From assembly GCA_003525045.1 (NCBI GenBank), contig DQGF01000585.1, forward strand, positions 3,088 through 16,472: a stretch of 13,385 bases of DNA, given 5' to 3'. The translations under genes were made by a program, and so were the position numbers. This document shows positions 6,384 to 13,385 of the stretch, piece after piece. Source of the DNA: Pseudomonas sp. Its GTDB lineage: Bacteria; Pseudomonadota; Gammaproteobacteria; Pseudomonadales; Pseudomonadaceae. The notes under the pieces were generated by a model. That model did not search any database. It was not told the origin of the DNA and worked only from the letters and a program-made list of their open reading frames with translations. Within the stretch, counting starts at the first letter, position 1. Each line of letters opens with the position of its first letter.

Positions 6384-7568
6384 TCAGACAGCGGCAGGGC
6401 GAAGGGAGTAGGTTTTCAACTGGTCGGCGAACTCGCGCAGGGACTGAATCCCGCTGGCTTCGGCTTCGTGTACCCAATCCTTGATGGCCGCCAGCATGTC
6501 GTGACCATTTGAGCTGGTCTTGACCCAGATTTGCTGCAAGGCCAGGCGTTTCTCGTAGATGATCTTCAGCGCCTGACTGTGTTCGAGCATGGTCTGGATG
6601 CGAACGTGGTGTTTTTCATCCAGCAGGCTGGTTTCCCGCGAGAGCAGGCGTTTGGCCCGGTGGAACTGGTGACGGACCGAGTGATCGACCTTTTCCAGCT
6701 CCTGCTTGACCAGCGGGGCGATCACCAGCTTGCGGTACTGGGCCATGATCTGGAAGCGGTTGTTGAGGATGGCCATGGCGGTGTCCATGTCCAGGTTGCC
6801 TTTGCCTTCGACCCGGTGGGCAATCGGCGCGACCCGCTGGACCTTGGCCAGACGGAAGAAGCTGAAGACTTGTATCCAGGCCCAGCCGAGATCGAATTCC
6901 CACTTCTTCACCGACAATTTCGCCGAGTTCGGGTAGGTGTGATGGTTGTTATGCAGTTCCTCGCCGCCGATCAGGATGCCCCATGGCACCAGATTGGTCG
7001 CCGCATCGCGGCATTCGAAGTTGCGGTAGCCGATGGCATGGCCCAGGCCATTGACCACGCCGGCAGCCCAGACCGGAATCCACATCATCTGGATGGCCCA
7101 GATGGTGATGCCGATGGTGCCGAACAGCAGCAGGTCGATAACGCCCATGATCGCTACGCCCAGCAGCGGGAAACGGCTGTACAGGTTACGTTCGATCCAG
7201 TCGTCCGGGCAGTTCTTGCCGTAAATGCGCAGGGTCTCGGGGTTTTCCGCTTCTGCGCGGTACAACTCGGCACCTTTGCGCAGGACGGTGGACAATCCCT
7301 TGATGACCGGGCTGTGCGGGTCATCTTCGGTTTCGCATTTAGCGTGATGCTTGCGGTGGATAGCGGTCCACTCGCGGGTGTTCTGCGCCGTGGTCAGCCA
7401 CAGCCAGAAGCGGAAGAAATGTTTCAGGCCGGCATTGAGCTCAAGCGAGCGATGGGCTGAATAACGATGCAGATAAACCGTGACGCCGACGATCGTCACG
7501 TGGGTCATCAGCAGGGTGACTGCCACCAGTGACCAGGGCGACAAGCCAAGAAAACCTTCGTACCACAT
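6384..7568 (-). CDS. desA: Phospholipid delta-9 fatty acid desaturase DesA
   Basis: This encodes 394 residues of the membrane fatty acid desaturase family. The three His boxes that bind the di-iron centre are intact: HRYSAH (34-39), HRKHH (71-75) and HNNHH (206-210). Hydrophobic segments lie around 10-32, 50-62 and 135-175. In P. aeruginosa, DesA introduces a cis double bond at position 9 of saturated acyl chains already in phospholipids, in the inner membrane and with oxygen. The last 140 residues or so form a charged, helix-rich extension after the catalytic core, which I take as normal for this subfamily. ATG 7568 is the first start in frame; the ribosome binding site (GAGGG) is weak and about 12 nt away. 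The gene is divergent from the GGDEF-EAL gene, and from memory PAO1 has the same pair (PA0286/PA0285). Confidence 0.93.
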   Translation of the reverse strand: MWYEGFLGLSPWSLVAVTLLMTHVTIVGVTVYLHRYSAHRSLELNAGLKHFFRFWLWLTTAQNTREWTAIHRKHHAKCETEDDPHSPVIKGLSTVLRKGAELYRAEAENPETLRIYGKNCPDDWIERNLYSRFPLLGVAIMGVIDLLLFGTIGITIWAIQMMWIPVWAAGVVNGLGHAIGYRNFECRDAATNLVPWGILIGGEELHNNHHTYPNSAKLSVKKWEFDLGWAWIQVFSFFRLAKVQRVAPIAHRVEGKGNLDMDTAMAILNNRFQIMAQYRKLVIAPLVKQELEKVDHSVRHQFHRAKRLLSRETSLLDEKHHVRIQTMLEHSQALKIIYEKRLALQQIWVKTSSNGHDMLAAIKDWVHEAEASGIQSLREFADQLKTYSLRPAAV

Positions 7569-7607
7569 AGGCTATAGGGCCCTCGATAAAGAAAAAACAG
7601 CCGTAGC

Positions 7608-7682
7608 ATTATCACTGAGCCTACAGATAAAACCAGTCACCCTTTCAGATAAGAGTGGCGGGATGTTTCTTTAACCTATAAT
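7608..7682. promoter_or_regulatory. Divergent promoter region of desA and the GGDEF-EAL gene
   Basis: The 134-nt gap between the divergent genes must hold both promoters. On the plus strand TATAAT (7677-7682) is a perfect -10, which would start transcription near 7689 and give the GGDEF-EAL gene a very short leader; no good -35 is seen 16-18 nt before it, suggesting an activator. On the minus strand GATAAT (7613-7608) is a possible desA -10, also without a clear -35. Confidence 0.5.
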
Positions 7683-7702
7683 CCCATCCTTTTTGAAGGG
7701 AC

Positions 7703-9634
7703 ATGGACGGCCGAATGTCTACCACCTATCGCGATGCTTTGCGTGCAGCGCTGCTCTACCTGCTGGTTTCAGTAGGCTGGCTGCAATTCAGTAGTCATTT
7801 ATTGAGCAGTTTCTTCGATAGCTCCGAGGCGTTGCTGCAATGGCAACTGATCAACGGTTACGCCTGGGTCGTGCTCAGCGCCGGGTTAATCTTCCTTGCC
7901 CGAGCGCGATTGTTCCGCTGCCTGGGGATCGGCGCCAGGCTGCGTGAGCGCAGCGAGGACCGAGAGCGGTTGCGTCAGGCGGCCGCGGTGTTCGATTGCA
8001 CCCGTGAAGGTGTGCTGGTCACCGACAGCAATGGGCTGATCGTCCATGTGAACCGGGCGTTTATGGAGATCACCGGTTACCCGCGTGAGGAAGTGTTGGG
8101 TCAGCGACCGAGCCTGTTCAAGTCGGGCCATCACCCGCCGGGTTTCTACCAGGCGATGTTCGCGACGCTCAATAGTATCGGCGAGTGGAGCGGGGAAATC
8201 TGGAACCGTCGAAAAAGCGGCGAGATCTACCCGCAGTGGCAGACGATCCGCATCATTCGAGACGATCAGGGTCAGCTCAGCCAATACGTGGCGGTATTTT
8301 CCGACATCAGCGCGATCAAGAATTCCGAATCTGAGCTCAAGCACCTGGCTCATCACGACCCGTTGACCGATCTGCCCAACCGCTTGCTGTTCACCGACCG
8401 CACCGAACAGGCACTGGCTTGGGCGCAGACCCACAAGCGTGGTTGTGCGTTACTGCTGATCGATCTGGATCACTTCAAGATGATCAATGACAGCCTCGGG
8501 CACACAATCGGAGACCAGCTGCTCAAGGCCGTAGCCGAGCGTTTGCAGGCCATGTTCGGCCCGGGGATGACGCTGGCGCGGCTCGGTGGTGACGAGTTCG
8601 CCGTGCTGGCCGAAAATTGCCCACAGTTGATGCAGGCCGCGGCGCTGGCTCAGCGGATCATCGATGGCCTCAAGGAGCCGTTCCTGATCGACGCACATCA
8701 GCTGTTCATCAACACCAGCATCGGTATCAGCCTGTTCCCCGGCGATGCCTTGAGTGCCGAACAACTGTTACGTAACGCCGACTCGGCGCTGTTCAAGGCC
8801 AAAAGAGCCGGTCGCGACGGCTATGCCCTTTATACCGAAGAGCTGACCGCCCATGCCCAGCAACGGGTCGAGACGGCGGTTGAACTGCGCCGTGCGCTGG
8901 AACAGCAGGAATTGCGCGTTTATTACCAGCCGGTTCACGACCTCAGGACCAGTCGTCTGGTGGGTGTCGAAGCGCTGGTGCGCTGGGAGCATCCGCAGCG
9001 TGGGCTGGTGTCGCCGGCAGAATTCATCCCCATTGCCGAACGCACCGGACTGATCGCAGAAATCGATGCCTGGGTGATGCAGCAAGCTTGTCAGCAAATG
9101 TGCCTGTGGCAGCAGGCCGGTGTGGCGTTATCGTTTGTCGCGGTGAATGTTTCGTCTCGATTGTTCGCTCGCCGTGAGCTGTTTCAGCAGGTGGCGAAAG
9201 TGCTGCACGAAACCGGGCTCGATCCGGCCTATCTGGAGCTGGAAGTCACTGAAAGTGCTGTGATGGAAGACCCGGAAGTGGCGCTGGAGCAGATGCATCG
9301 AATGCGCGAACTGGGGGTGCGGCTGGCCATCGATGATTTTGGAACCGGCTATTCATCTTTGCTGCGCCTCAAGCGATTGCCGGTGCAGAAGCTCAAGATC
9401 GACCAGGGCTTTGTCGCCGGGTTGCCGTGGGATGAGGATGACGCGGCGATTGTGCGGGTGATCATTGCCCTGGCGCAAAGCATGGGGATGCAGGTGCATG
9501 CCGAAGGAATCGAACAGGTCGAGCAGGCGGGTTTCCTGCTTGAGCATGGCTGCGATCTGGGGCAGGGGTATTGGTTTGGCAGGCCGGTGCCGGCTGGGCA
9601 GCTGGATTGGGCGCGGGCGCCGAAGATTCGTTAA
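7703..9634 (+). CDS. Membrane-bound PAS-GGDEF-EAL protein, probable c-di-GMP phosphodiesterase
   Basis: This encodes 643 residues. Two membrane segments (about 14-36 and 51-68) enclose a short periplasmic loop. A PAS domain (about 92-205) holds GVLVTDSNGLIVHVNRAF. The GGDEF domain (about 212-380) has an intact GGDEF at 295-299 but no RxxD I-site before it. The EAL domain (about 392-635) has EAL at 423-425, NVS at 482-484, ESAV after Glu517, DDFGTGYSS (544-552), KID (565-567) and EGIE (601-604), all residues expected for hydrolysis of c-di-GMP. GGDEF may act as a GTP-binding regulator or retain synthase activity. The start is uncertain: GAAGGG is only 2 nt before ATG 7703 and 14 nt before ATG 7715 (MSTTYRDAL). 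From memory, P. aeruginosa PA0285 (PipA), next to desA, is the counterpart. Confidence 0.93.
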   Translation: MDGRMSTTYRDALRAALLYLLVSVGWLQFSSHLLSSFFDSSEALLQWQLINGYAWVVLSAGLIFLARARLFRCLGIGARLRERSEDRERLRQAAAVFDCTREGVLVTDSNGLIVHVNRAFMEITGYPREEVLGQRPSLFKSGHHPPGFYQAMFATLNSIGEWSGEIWNRRKSGEIYPQWQTIRIIRDDQGQLSQYVAVFSDISAIKNSESELKHLAHHDPLTDLPNRLLFTDRTEQALAWAQTHKRGCALLLIDLDHFKMINDSLGHTIGDQLLKAVAERLQAMFGPGMTLARLGGDEFAVLAENCPQLMQAAALAQRIIDGLKEPFLIDAHQLFINTSIGISLFPGDALSAEQLLRNADSALFKAKRAGRDGYALYTEELTAHAQQRVETAVELRRALEQQELRVYYQPVHDLRTSRLVGVEALVRWEHPQRGLVSPAEFIPIAERTGLIAEIDAWVMQQACQQMCLWQQAGVALSFVAVNVSSRLFARRELFQQVAKVLHETGLDPAYLELEVTESAVMEDPEVALEQMHRMRELGVRLAIDDFGTGYSSLLRLKRLPVQKLKIDQGFVAGLPWDEDDAAIVRVIIALAQSMGMQVHAEGIEQVEQAGFLLEHGCDLGQGYWFGRPVPAGQLDWARAPKIR

Positions 9635-9694
9635 ATCCGAAAACATCGCAGCCTTTGATCTTGCGTGTCCAGGCGCTACGCAAACCCTCGCCCC

Positions 9695-9767
9695 ACCAAA
9701 TAAATTTATTTGGTTATATAAACATTCTTAAATAGTCTTTTTAAGAATATCCGCGCTTATCTACTAT
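9695..9767 (+). promoter_or_regulatory. Operator/promoter region of the oscA-sbp-cys cluster
   Basis: A perfect 20-bp palindrome, ACCAAATAAATTTATTTGGT (9695-9714), is followed by a perfect inverted repeat, ATTCTTAA-N9-TTAAGAAT (9724-9748). TACTAT (9762-9767) is a plausible -10, and the second dyad covers the -35 position, where no sigma-70 -35 is visible. That arrangement suits an activator. CysB, the LysR-type regulator of sulfur-starvation genes, is the natural candidate, but I cannot match the site to a known Pseudomonas CysB motif. The AT-rich block stands out sharply from its surroundings. Confidence 0.6.
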
Positions 9768-9833
9768 TGCTCTCACGCCACAAGCAGTGCCGCCCACTGC
9801 CAGAGGCAACCTCTCAGTTGAAGGAGCAGCACC

Positions 9834-10016
9834 ATGAGCGCATCCCTGCGTAGCGTTGACGGTCAAGACGAAGCCACCATCTTGCGTGAGATCCAGAGTG
9901 CATTGCGCGACCTGCGGTTCGGCGCCGTGGAGATCACCGTGCACAACGCCCAAGTGGTCCAGATCGAACGCAAAGAAAAATTCCGCTTGCAGAACCCGAG
10001 CAACAAACCGAGCTGA
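9834..10016 (+). CDS. oscA: Sulfur-starvation response protein OscA (DUF2292)
   Basis: This encodes 60 residues, the usual size. The protein has an acidic helical start ([15 protein letters not shown]) and the strand-rich core [22 protein letters not shown] (about 30-51) that defines the DUF2292 family. No signal peptide or membrane segment is seen, so it is cytoplasmic. In Pseudomonas corrugata, oscA next to sbp was reported to be needed for the sulfur-starvation response, use of organosulfur compounds and chromate resistance; the biochemical function is unknown. AAGGAG (9821-9826) lies 7 nt before ATG 9834. It heads the sulfate-uptake cluster, with sbp 143 nt downstream across a REP-type hairpin, so the two are probably co-transcribed from the AT-rich promoter region upstream. 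Confidence 0.9.
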   Translation: MSASLRSVDGQDEATILREIQSALRDLRFGAVEITVHNAQVVQIERKEKFRLQNPSNKPS

Positions 10017-10028
10017 AACGAAGATCAA

Positions 10029-10093
10029 AAGATCGCAGCCTGCGGCATCTCCTACGGGGGATGTGTGCAGGAGCTGCCGCAGGCTGCGATCTT
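10029..10093. repeat. REP-type inverted repeat between oscA and sbp
   Basis: The arms at 10029-10055 and 10067-10093 match at 25 of 27 positions around an 11-nt loop. The arm starts AAGATCGCAGCCTGCGGCA. GATCGCAGCCT..GCAGCTCCT is a repeat I recognise as common in fluorescent pseudomonads and differs from the GCGGGCTTGCTCGC family at 11220. It begins 13 nt after the oscA stop and ends 66 nt before sbp. It may end or stabilise part of the oscA transcript; there is no T-run for strong termination. Confidence 0.8.
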
Positions 10094-10159
10094 GGACAGG
10101 CAACCCCGATTCCAGACCATAAAAAAGCCAACACAAACAGAATTCCAGGAGCTTTCACC

Positions 10160-11173
10160 ATGTCGTCGATTCGTCAATTCGCTTTGGCCGCCCTGGCCAG
10201 TGCCCTTTTTGCTGGTTCCGCGGTTGCCAAGGATTACGAACTGCTCAACGTGTCGTACGACCCGACCCGTGAGCTGTATCAGGATTACAACGCCGAGTTC
10301 GTCAAGTTCTGGCAGAAAGACCACGCTGGCGACAACGTGAAGATTCAACAATCTCACGGTGGATCGGGCAAACAGGGGCGCGCGGTGATCGACGGTCTGC
10401 GCGCCGACGTAGTGACCCTGGCCCTGGCCGGTGACATCGACGAAATCGCCAAACTCGGCAAGAGCCTGCCGGCCGACTGGCAGAAGCGTCTGCCGCAAGC
10501 GAGCACGCCTTACACCTCGACCATCGTGTTCCTGGTGCGCAAAGGCAACCCTAAAGGCATCAAGGACTGGGGCGACTTGACCAAGAGCGGTGTGGAAGTC
10601 ATCACCCCGAACCCGAAAACCTCCGGCGGTGCGCGCTGGAACTTCCTGGCGGCCTGGGCCTATGGCCTGAAAGCCAACGGCGGTGACGAAGCCAAGGCCA
10701 AGGAATACGTGCAAACCCTGTTCAAGCACGTGCCTGTGCTGGACACCGGCGCTCGCGGTTCGACCATTACCTTCGTCAACAACGGTCAGGGCGACGTGTT
10801 GCTGGCTTGGGAAAACGAAGCCTTCCTGGCACTGAAAGAAGATGGCGGCGCAGATAAATTCGACATCGTCGTGCCTTCGCTGTCGATCCTCGCCGAGCCC
10901 CCAGTGGCGGTAGTCGATAAAAACGCAGAGAAAAAAGGCAACACTGAAATCGCCGAAGCCTATCTGAAACACCTGTACAGCCCGGCTGGCCAGGAAATCG
11001 CGGCGAAAAACTTCTATCGTCCACGTGACAAGGACGTGGCCGCCAAGTACGCCAAACAGTTCCCGACCCTGGACCTGGTGACCATCGACAAGGACTTCGG
11101 CGGCTGGAAAACCGCGCAACCGAAATTCTTCAATGACGGTGGCGTGTTCGACCAGATTTACCAGGCGCAGTAA
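10160..11173 (+). CDS. sbp: Periplasmic sulfate-binding protein Sbp
   Basis: This encodes 337 residues. A Sec signal peptide is clear, with predicted cleavage AVA|KDYELL after residue 23. The mature protein has the family signatures SYDPTRELY (32-40), [12 protein letters not shown] (61-72) and NPKTSGGAR (151-159), which shape the sulfate pocket in Sbp/CysP proteins. It binds sulfate in the periplasm and delivers it to the CysT-CysW-CysA transporter encoded downstream. Sbp rather than CysP (thiosulfate) is chosen from the Pseudomonas gene order and overall resemblance; the two are hard to separate by eye. The start is ATG 10160, with AGGAG (10147-10151) 8 nt upstream; the frame is open earlier, but without a signal peptide. 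Two different REP-type elements flank the gene, one on each side. Confidence 0.96.
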   Translation: MSSIRQFALAALASALFAGSAVAKDYELLNVSYDPTRELYQDYNAEFVKFWQKDHAGDNVKIQQSHGGSGKQGRAVIDGLRADVVTLALAGDIDEIAKLGKSLPADWQKRLPQASTPYTSTIVFLVRKGNPKGIKDWGDLTKSGVEVITPNPKTSGGARWNFLAAWAYGLKANGGDEAKAKEYVQTLFKHVPVLDTGARGSTITFVNNGQGDVLLAWENEAFLALKEDGGADKFDIVVPSLSILAEPPVAVVDKNAEKKGNTEIAEAYLKHLYSPAGQEIAAKNFYRPRDKDVAAKYAKQFPTLDLVTIDKDFGGWKTAQPKFFNDGGVFDQIYQAQ

Positions 11174-11219
11174 TCTGACTATTAGCCACACCACGAGCCT
11201 TATGCTTGGGCGCGTACTT

Positions 11220-11309
11220 TGTGGGAGCGGGCTTGCTCGCGAAGGCGGTGTGTCAGACGACGTAAATGTTGACTGATACGCCGCCTTCGCGAGCAAGCCC
11301 GCTCCCACA
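11220..11309. repeat. REPIN (paired REP sequences) between sbp and cysT
   Basis: Two REP sequences in inverted orientation have perfectly matching 28-nt arms at 11221-11248 and 11281-11308, plus one further outer pair (T11220/A11309). Each starts GTGGGAGCGGGCTTGCTCGC, the P. fluorescens REP core. The 32-nt spacer (11249-11280) is itself partly self-complementary (TGTGTCAGAC against GACTGATACG, 7 of 10). Such doublets are REPINs, moved in trans by REP-associated tyrosine transposases. It lies 46 nt after sbp and 40 nt before cysT, inside the presumed operon. Confidence 0.93.
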
Positions 11310-11349
11310 TTGATGCGTTTAGCGGATAGCTTTTTAACCAAGGACTTTT

Positions 11350-12168
11350 ATGTCGCGTCGTATCTCCCCCGTCATACCCGGCTTCGGGCTGACGCTGGGC
11401 TACACCTTGGTGTACCTCAGCCTGATTGTGCTCATTCCACTGGCGGCAATGTTCGTGCATGCCGCTCAACTCACCTGGGATCAGTTCTGGGCGATTATCT
11501 CGGCACCGCGGGTGTTGGCGGCGTTGAAGCTGAGCTTCGGCACCGCCCTCTACGCCGCGATTATCAACGGCATCATCGGCACGCTACTGGCCTGGGTGCT
11601 GGTGCGCTACACCTTCCCTGGTCGCAAGATCATCGATGCGATGATCGATCTGCCGTTCGCATTGCCCACTGCGGTAGCGGGTATCGCGCTGACCGCGCTG
11701 TACGCACCGAATGGTTGGGTGGGTCAGTTCGCAGCGGACCTTGGCTTCAAGATTGCGTATACCCCTCTGGGTATCACGCTTGCCCTGACGTTTGTAACAC
11801 TTCCATTCGTAGTACGTACCGTACAGCCAGTATTGGCCGATATTCCCCGTGAAGTCGAAGAAGCGGCTGCTTGCCTGGGTGCCAAACCCTTGCAGGTTTT
11901 CCGGCACATTCTGGTGCCGGCGCTGCTGCCGGCCTGGCTGACCGGCTTCGCCCTGGCGTTTGCCCGTGGCGTTGGCGAATATGGTTCGGTGATCTTCATC
12001 GCCGGTAACATGCCGATGAAAACCGAAATCCTGCCGCTGCTGATCATGGTCAAGCTCGACCAGTACGACTACACCGGCGCTACCTCCATTGGTGTACTGA
12101 TGCTGGTGGTTTCCTTCATCCTGCTGTTGCTGATCAACTTGCTGCAGCGGCGCATCGAAACCCCATAA
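11350..12168 (+). CDS. cysT: Sulfate ABC transporter permease CysT (CysU)
   Basis: This encodes 272 residues with about six membrane segments (roughly 12-36, 62-86, 101-119, 139-160, 192-216 and 246-264). The cytoplasmic EAA loop that docks on the ATPase is seen as EEAAACLGAKPLQVF (170-184), with Glu171, Ala172, Ala173 and Gly177. RGVGEYGSVIFIAGN (206-220) is typical of CysT. It forms the inner-membrane sulfate channel with CysW. ATG 11350 follows AAGGA (11340-11344) by 5 nt. cysW starts 12 nt after the stop, so the two permeases are made together, while the 176-nt gap to sbp contains a REPIN. Identification as CysT rather than CysW rests on order and on the shorter N-terminus. Confidence 0.96.
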   Translation: MSRRISPVIPGFGLTLGYTLVYLSLIVLIPLAAMFVHAAQLTWDQFWAIISAPRVLAALKLSFGTALYAAIINGIIGTLLAWVLVRYTFPGRKIIDAMIDLPFALPTAVAGIALTALYAPNGWVGQFAADLGFKIAYTPLGITLALTFVTLPFVVRTVQPVLADIPREVEEAAACLGAKPLQVFRHILVPALLPAWLTGFALAFARGVGEYGSVIFIAGNMPMKTEILPLLIMVKLDQYDYTGATSIGVLMLVVSFILLLLINLLQRRIETP

Positions 12169-12180
12169 GGAGGCGCAGAA

Positions 12181-13050
12181 ATGTCCCAATCGTCTATTGC
12201 TGCTGTTTCCTCGAACGCCTCCCGCCGTGGCAGCGCCTCATCGCGGCGACTGCTGATCGGCCTTGGCTGGCTGGTTTTTGCCCTGTTCCTGTTATTGCCT
12301 CTCGTTATCGTGGTGTCCCAGGGCCTGAAGCTCGGGATCGGTGCGTTCTTCACCGCGATTTTTGAACCGGATGCATTGTCGGCTCTGAAACTCACGGTGA
12401 TCGCCGTGCTGATTTCGGTGCCGCTGAACCTGGTGTTCGGTGTCAGTGCAGCGTGGTGCGTGAGCAAGTATTCGTTCCGCGGCAAAAGTATCCTCGTGAC
12501 CCTGATCGACCTGCCGTTTTCGGTGTCGCCGGTGATCGCGGGTCTGGTGTACGTGCTGATGTTCGGTGCCCAAGGTCTGTTCGGGCCATGGCTACAGGAT
12601 CACGACATCCAGATTGTCTTCGCCTTGCCAGGCATCGTGTTGGCGACGATTTTCGTCACCGTGCCGTTCGTGGCCCGCGAGCTGATCCCGCTGATGCAGG
12701 AACAAGGCACCCAGGAAGAAGAGGCCGCGCGCCTGCTCGGGGCCAATGGCTGGCAGATGTTCTGGCATGTCACCGTGCCCAATATCAAATGGGGCCTGAT
12801 CTACGGCGTGGTGCTGTGTACGGCGCGGGCCATGGGTGAGTTCGGTGCGGTGTCGGTGGTTTCCGGGCACATTCGCGGGGTGACCAACACCCTGCCGCTG
12901 CACGTCGAGATCCTCTACAACGAATACAACCACGTGGCCGCGTTCGCCGTGGCGAGCCTGTTGCTGATCCTGGCGCTCTTCATCCTGCTGCTCAAGCAGT
13001 GGAGCGAAAACCGTATTAACCGCCTGCGCGCCAGCGCCGCGGAGGAATAA
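12181..13050 (+). CDS. cysW: Sulfate ABC transporter permease CysW
   Basis: This encodes 289 residues. A Ser/Arg-rich cytoplasmic N-terminus of about 24 residues precedes about six membrane segments (roughly 25-47, 68-94, 106-130, 146-168, 203-228 and 252-276). The EAA loop is [19 protein letters not shown] (179-197), with Glu181, Ala182, Ala183 and Gly187, for contact with Cys[20 protein letters not shown] is the family's late signature. It pairs with CysT in the inner membrane to transport sulfate. The ribosome binding site AAGGAGG (12167-12173) overlaps the cysT stop and is 7 nt from ATG 12181. cysA follows after 3 nt. The three genes are therefore tightly coupled. Confidence 0.96.
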   Translation: MSQSSIAAVSSNASRRGSASSRRLLIGLGWLVFALFLLLPLVIVVSQGLKLGIGAFFTAIFEPDALSALKLTVIAVLISVPLNLVFGVSAAWCVSKYSFRGKSILVTLIDLPFSVSPVIAGLVYVLMFGAQGLFGPWLQDHDIQIVFALPGIVLATIFVTVPFVARELIPLMQEQGTQEEEAARLLGANGWQMFWHVTVPNIKWGLIYGVVLCTARAMGEFGAVSVVSGHIRGVTNTLPLHVEILYNEYNHVAAFAVASLLLILALFILLLKQWSENRINRLRASAAEE

Positions 13051-13053
13051 GTC

Positions 13054-13385
13054 ATGTCGATCGAAGTGCGTAACGTCAGCAAGAATTTCAACGCGTTCAA
13101 GGCGCTGGACAACATCAGCCTGGACATTCAAAGCGGCGAACTCGTGGCCCTGCTGGGCCCGTCCGGTTGTGGCAAGACCACGCTGCTGCGGATCATCGCC
13201 GGTCTGGAAACCCCGGATCAGGGCAACATCGTGTTCCACGGCGAAGACGTTTCAGGCCATGACGTGCGTGATCGCAACGTGGGTTTTGTGTTCCAGCACT
13301 ACGCCTTGTTCCGCCATATGACCGTGTTCGACAACGTCGCGTTCGGCCTGCGCATGAAACCGAAAAACCAGCGCCCAAGCGAAAG
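13054..13385 (+). CDS. cysA: Sulfate ABC transporter ATP-binding protein CysA, 5' part
   Basis: The first 110 codons are present and the gene runs off the right edge. Walker A is GPSGCGKTT (35-43), and the Q-loop is VFQHYALF (79-86) with Gln81. RVNVGFVF-type spacing and the start [11 protein letters not shown] fit CysA (sulfate/thiosulfate import, EC 7.3.2.3). The signature LSGGQ, Walker B and the C-terminal regulatory domain lie outside the window. CysA would hydrolyse ATP on the cytoplasmic side of the CysT-CysW channel. GGAGGA (13041-13046), inside the end of cysW, is the ribosome binding site 7 nt before ATG 13054. Confidence 0.96.
   Translation, partial: MSIEVRNVSKNFNAFKALDNISLDIQSGELVALLGPSGCGKTTLLRIIAGLETPDQGNIVFHGEDVSGHDVRDRNVGFVFQHYALFRHMTVFDNVAFGLRMKPKNQRPSE

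Noticed and set aside
6531..7460. 309-codon plus-strand open frame inside desA
   Set aside because: desA has all three His boxes on the other strand; this frame shows no domain.
9645..9683. ATCGCAGCCT half-repeat and TTGCGT/ACGCAA stem after the GGDEF-EAL gene
   Set aside because: The first matches only ten bases of the REP arm at 10030 and has no partner; the second is a 6-bp stem with an 11-nt loop and no T-run. Too weak to call a repeat or terminator.
11310..11338. Possible separate promoter of cysT (TTGATG-N17-TTTAAC)
   Set aside because: Transcription would start within about 5 nt of the start codon and lose the ribosome binding site; the hexamers are weak.
10052..11341. 429-codon minus-strand open frame over sbp
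   Set aside because: It covers sbp and reads through both REP hairpins, which no real gene would be expected to do.
1..13385. Defence system, prophage, toxin-antitoxin pair or biosynthetic cluster
   Set aside because: Every open frame with good support belongs to a housekeeping, signalling or transport family; no nuclease, helicase, integrase or toxin-like gene is seen.

Overview
The window looks like ordinary chromosomal DNA of a Pseudomonas species, most likely of the P. fluorescens group. Three things point that way. The gene products (HtpG, DesA, OscA, Sbp and CysTWA) read like Pseudomonas proteins. The intergenic hairpins carry the GCGGGCTTGCTCGC-type REP core typical of that group. Codon use is GC-rich and uniform throughout. 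I see no CRISPR array, tRNA, rRNA, insertion sequence, phage gene or obvious foreign island. I found no convincing new multi-gene system; the unusual content lies in the intergenic DNA.

Layout. Positions 1-305: 3' end of a MAPEG-family membrane protein gene and a two-way terminator. 323-715: a small alanine-rich lipoprotein gene on the minus strand, with a candidate AlgU (sigma-22) promoter. 716-1641: two translationally coupled hotdog-fold thioesterase genes. 1629-3683: htpG, with a near-consensus heat-shock promoter inside the end of the second thioesterase gene and a strong terminator. 3759-4973: a response regulator fused to an HDOD domain. 5047-6036 (minus): a PAS-GGEEF diguanylate cyclase that converges on the regulator gene across a REP-type hairpin. 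6037-6383: a gene-free stretch with a long inverted repeat and REP-like hairpins. 6384-7568 (minus): desA, a phospholipid delta-9 desaturase. 7703-9634: a membrane PAS-GGDEF-EAL protein, divergent from desA. 9695-13385: the sulfur-starvation and sulfate-uptake cluster oscA-sbp-cysT-cysW-cysA, with cysA running off the window.

How the genes work together. Sbp captures periplasmic sulfate, CysT and CysW form the membrane channel and CysA supplies ATP hydrolysis; OscA is a small co-located sulfur-starvation protein. The cluster is headed by an AT-rich region with two perfect dyads that could be operators for a regulator such as CysB. It is broken up internally by two different REP-type hairpins, one on each side of sbp. 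A probable c-di-GMP synthase and a probable c-di-GMP phosphodiesterase bracket desA. From memory, the PAO1 order around PA0280-PA0286 (cysA, cysW, cysT, sbp, oscA-like, GGDEF-EAL, desA) matches the right half, while htpG (PA1596) lies elsewhere in PAO1, so the window may span a rearrangement junction relative to that species.
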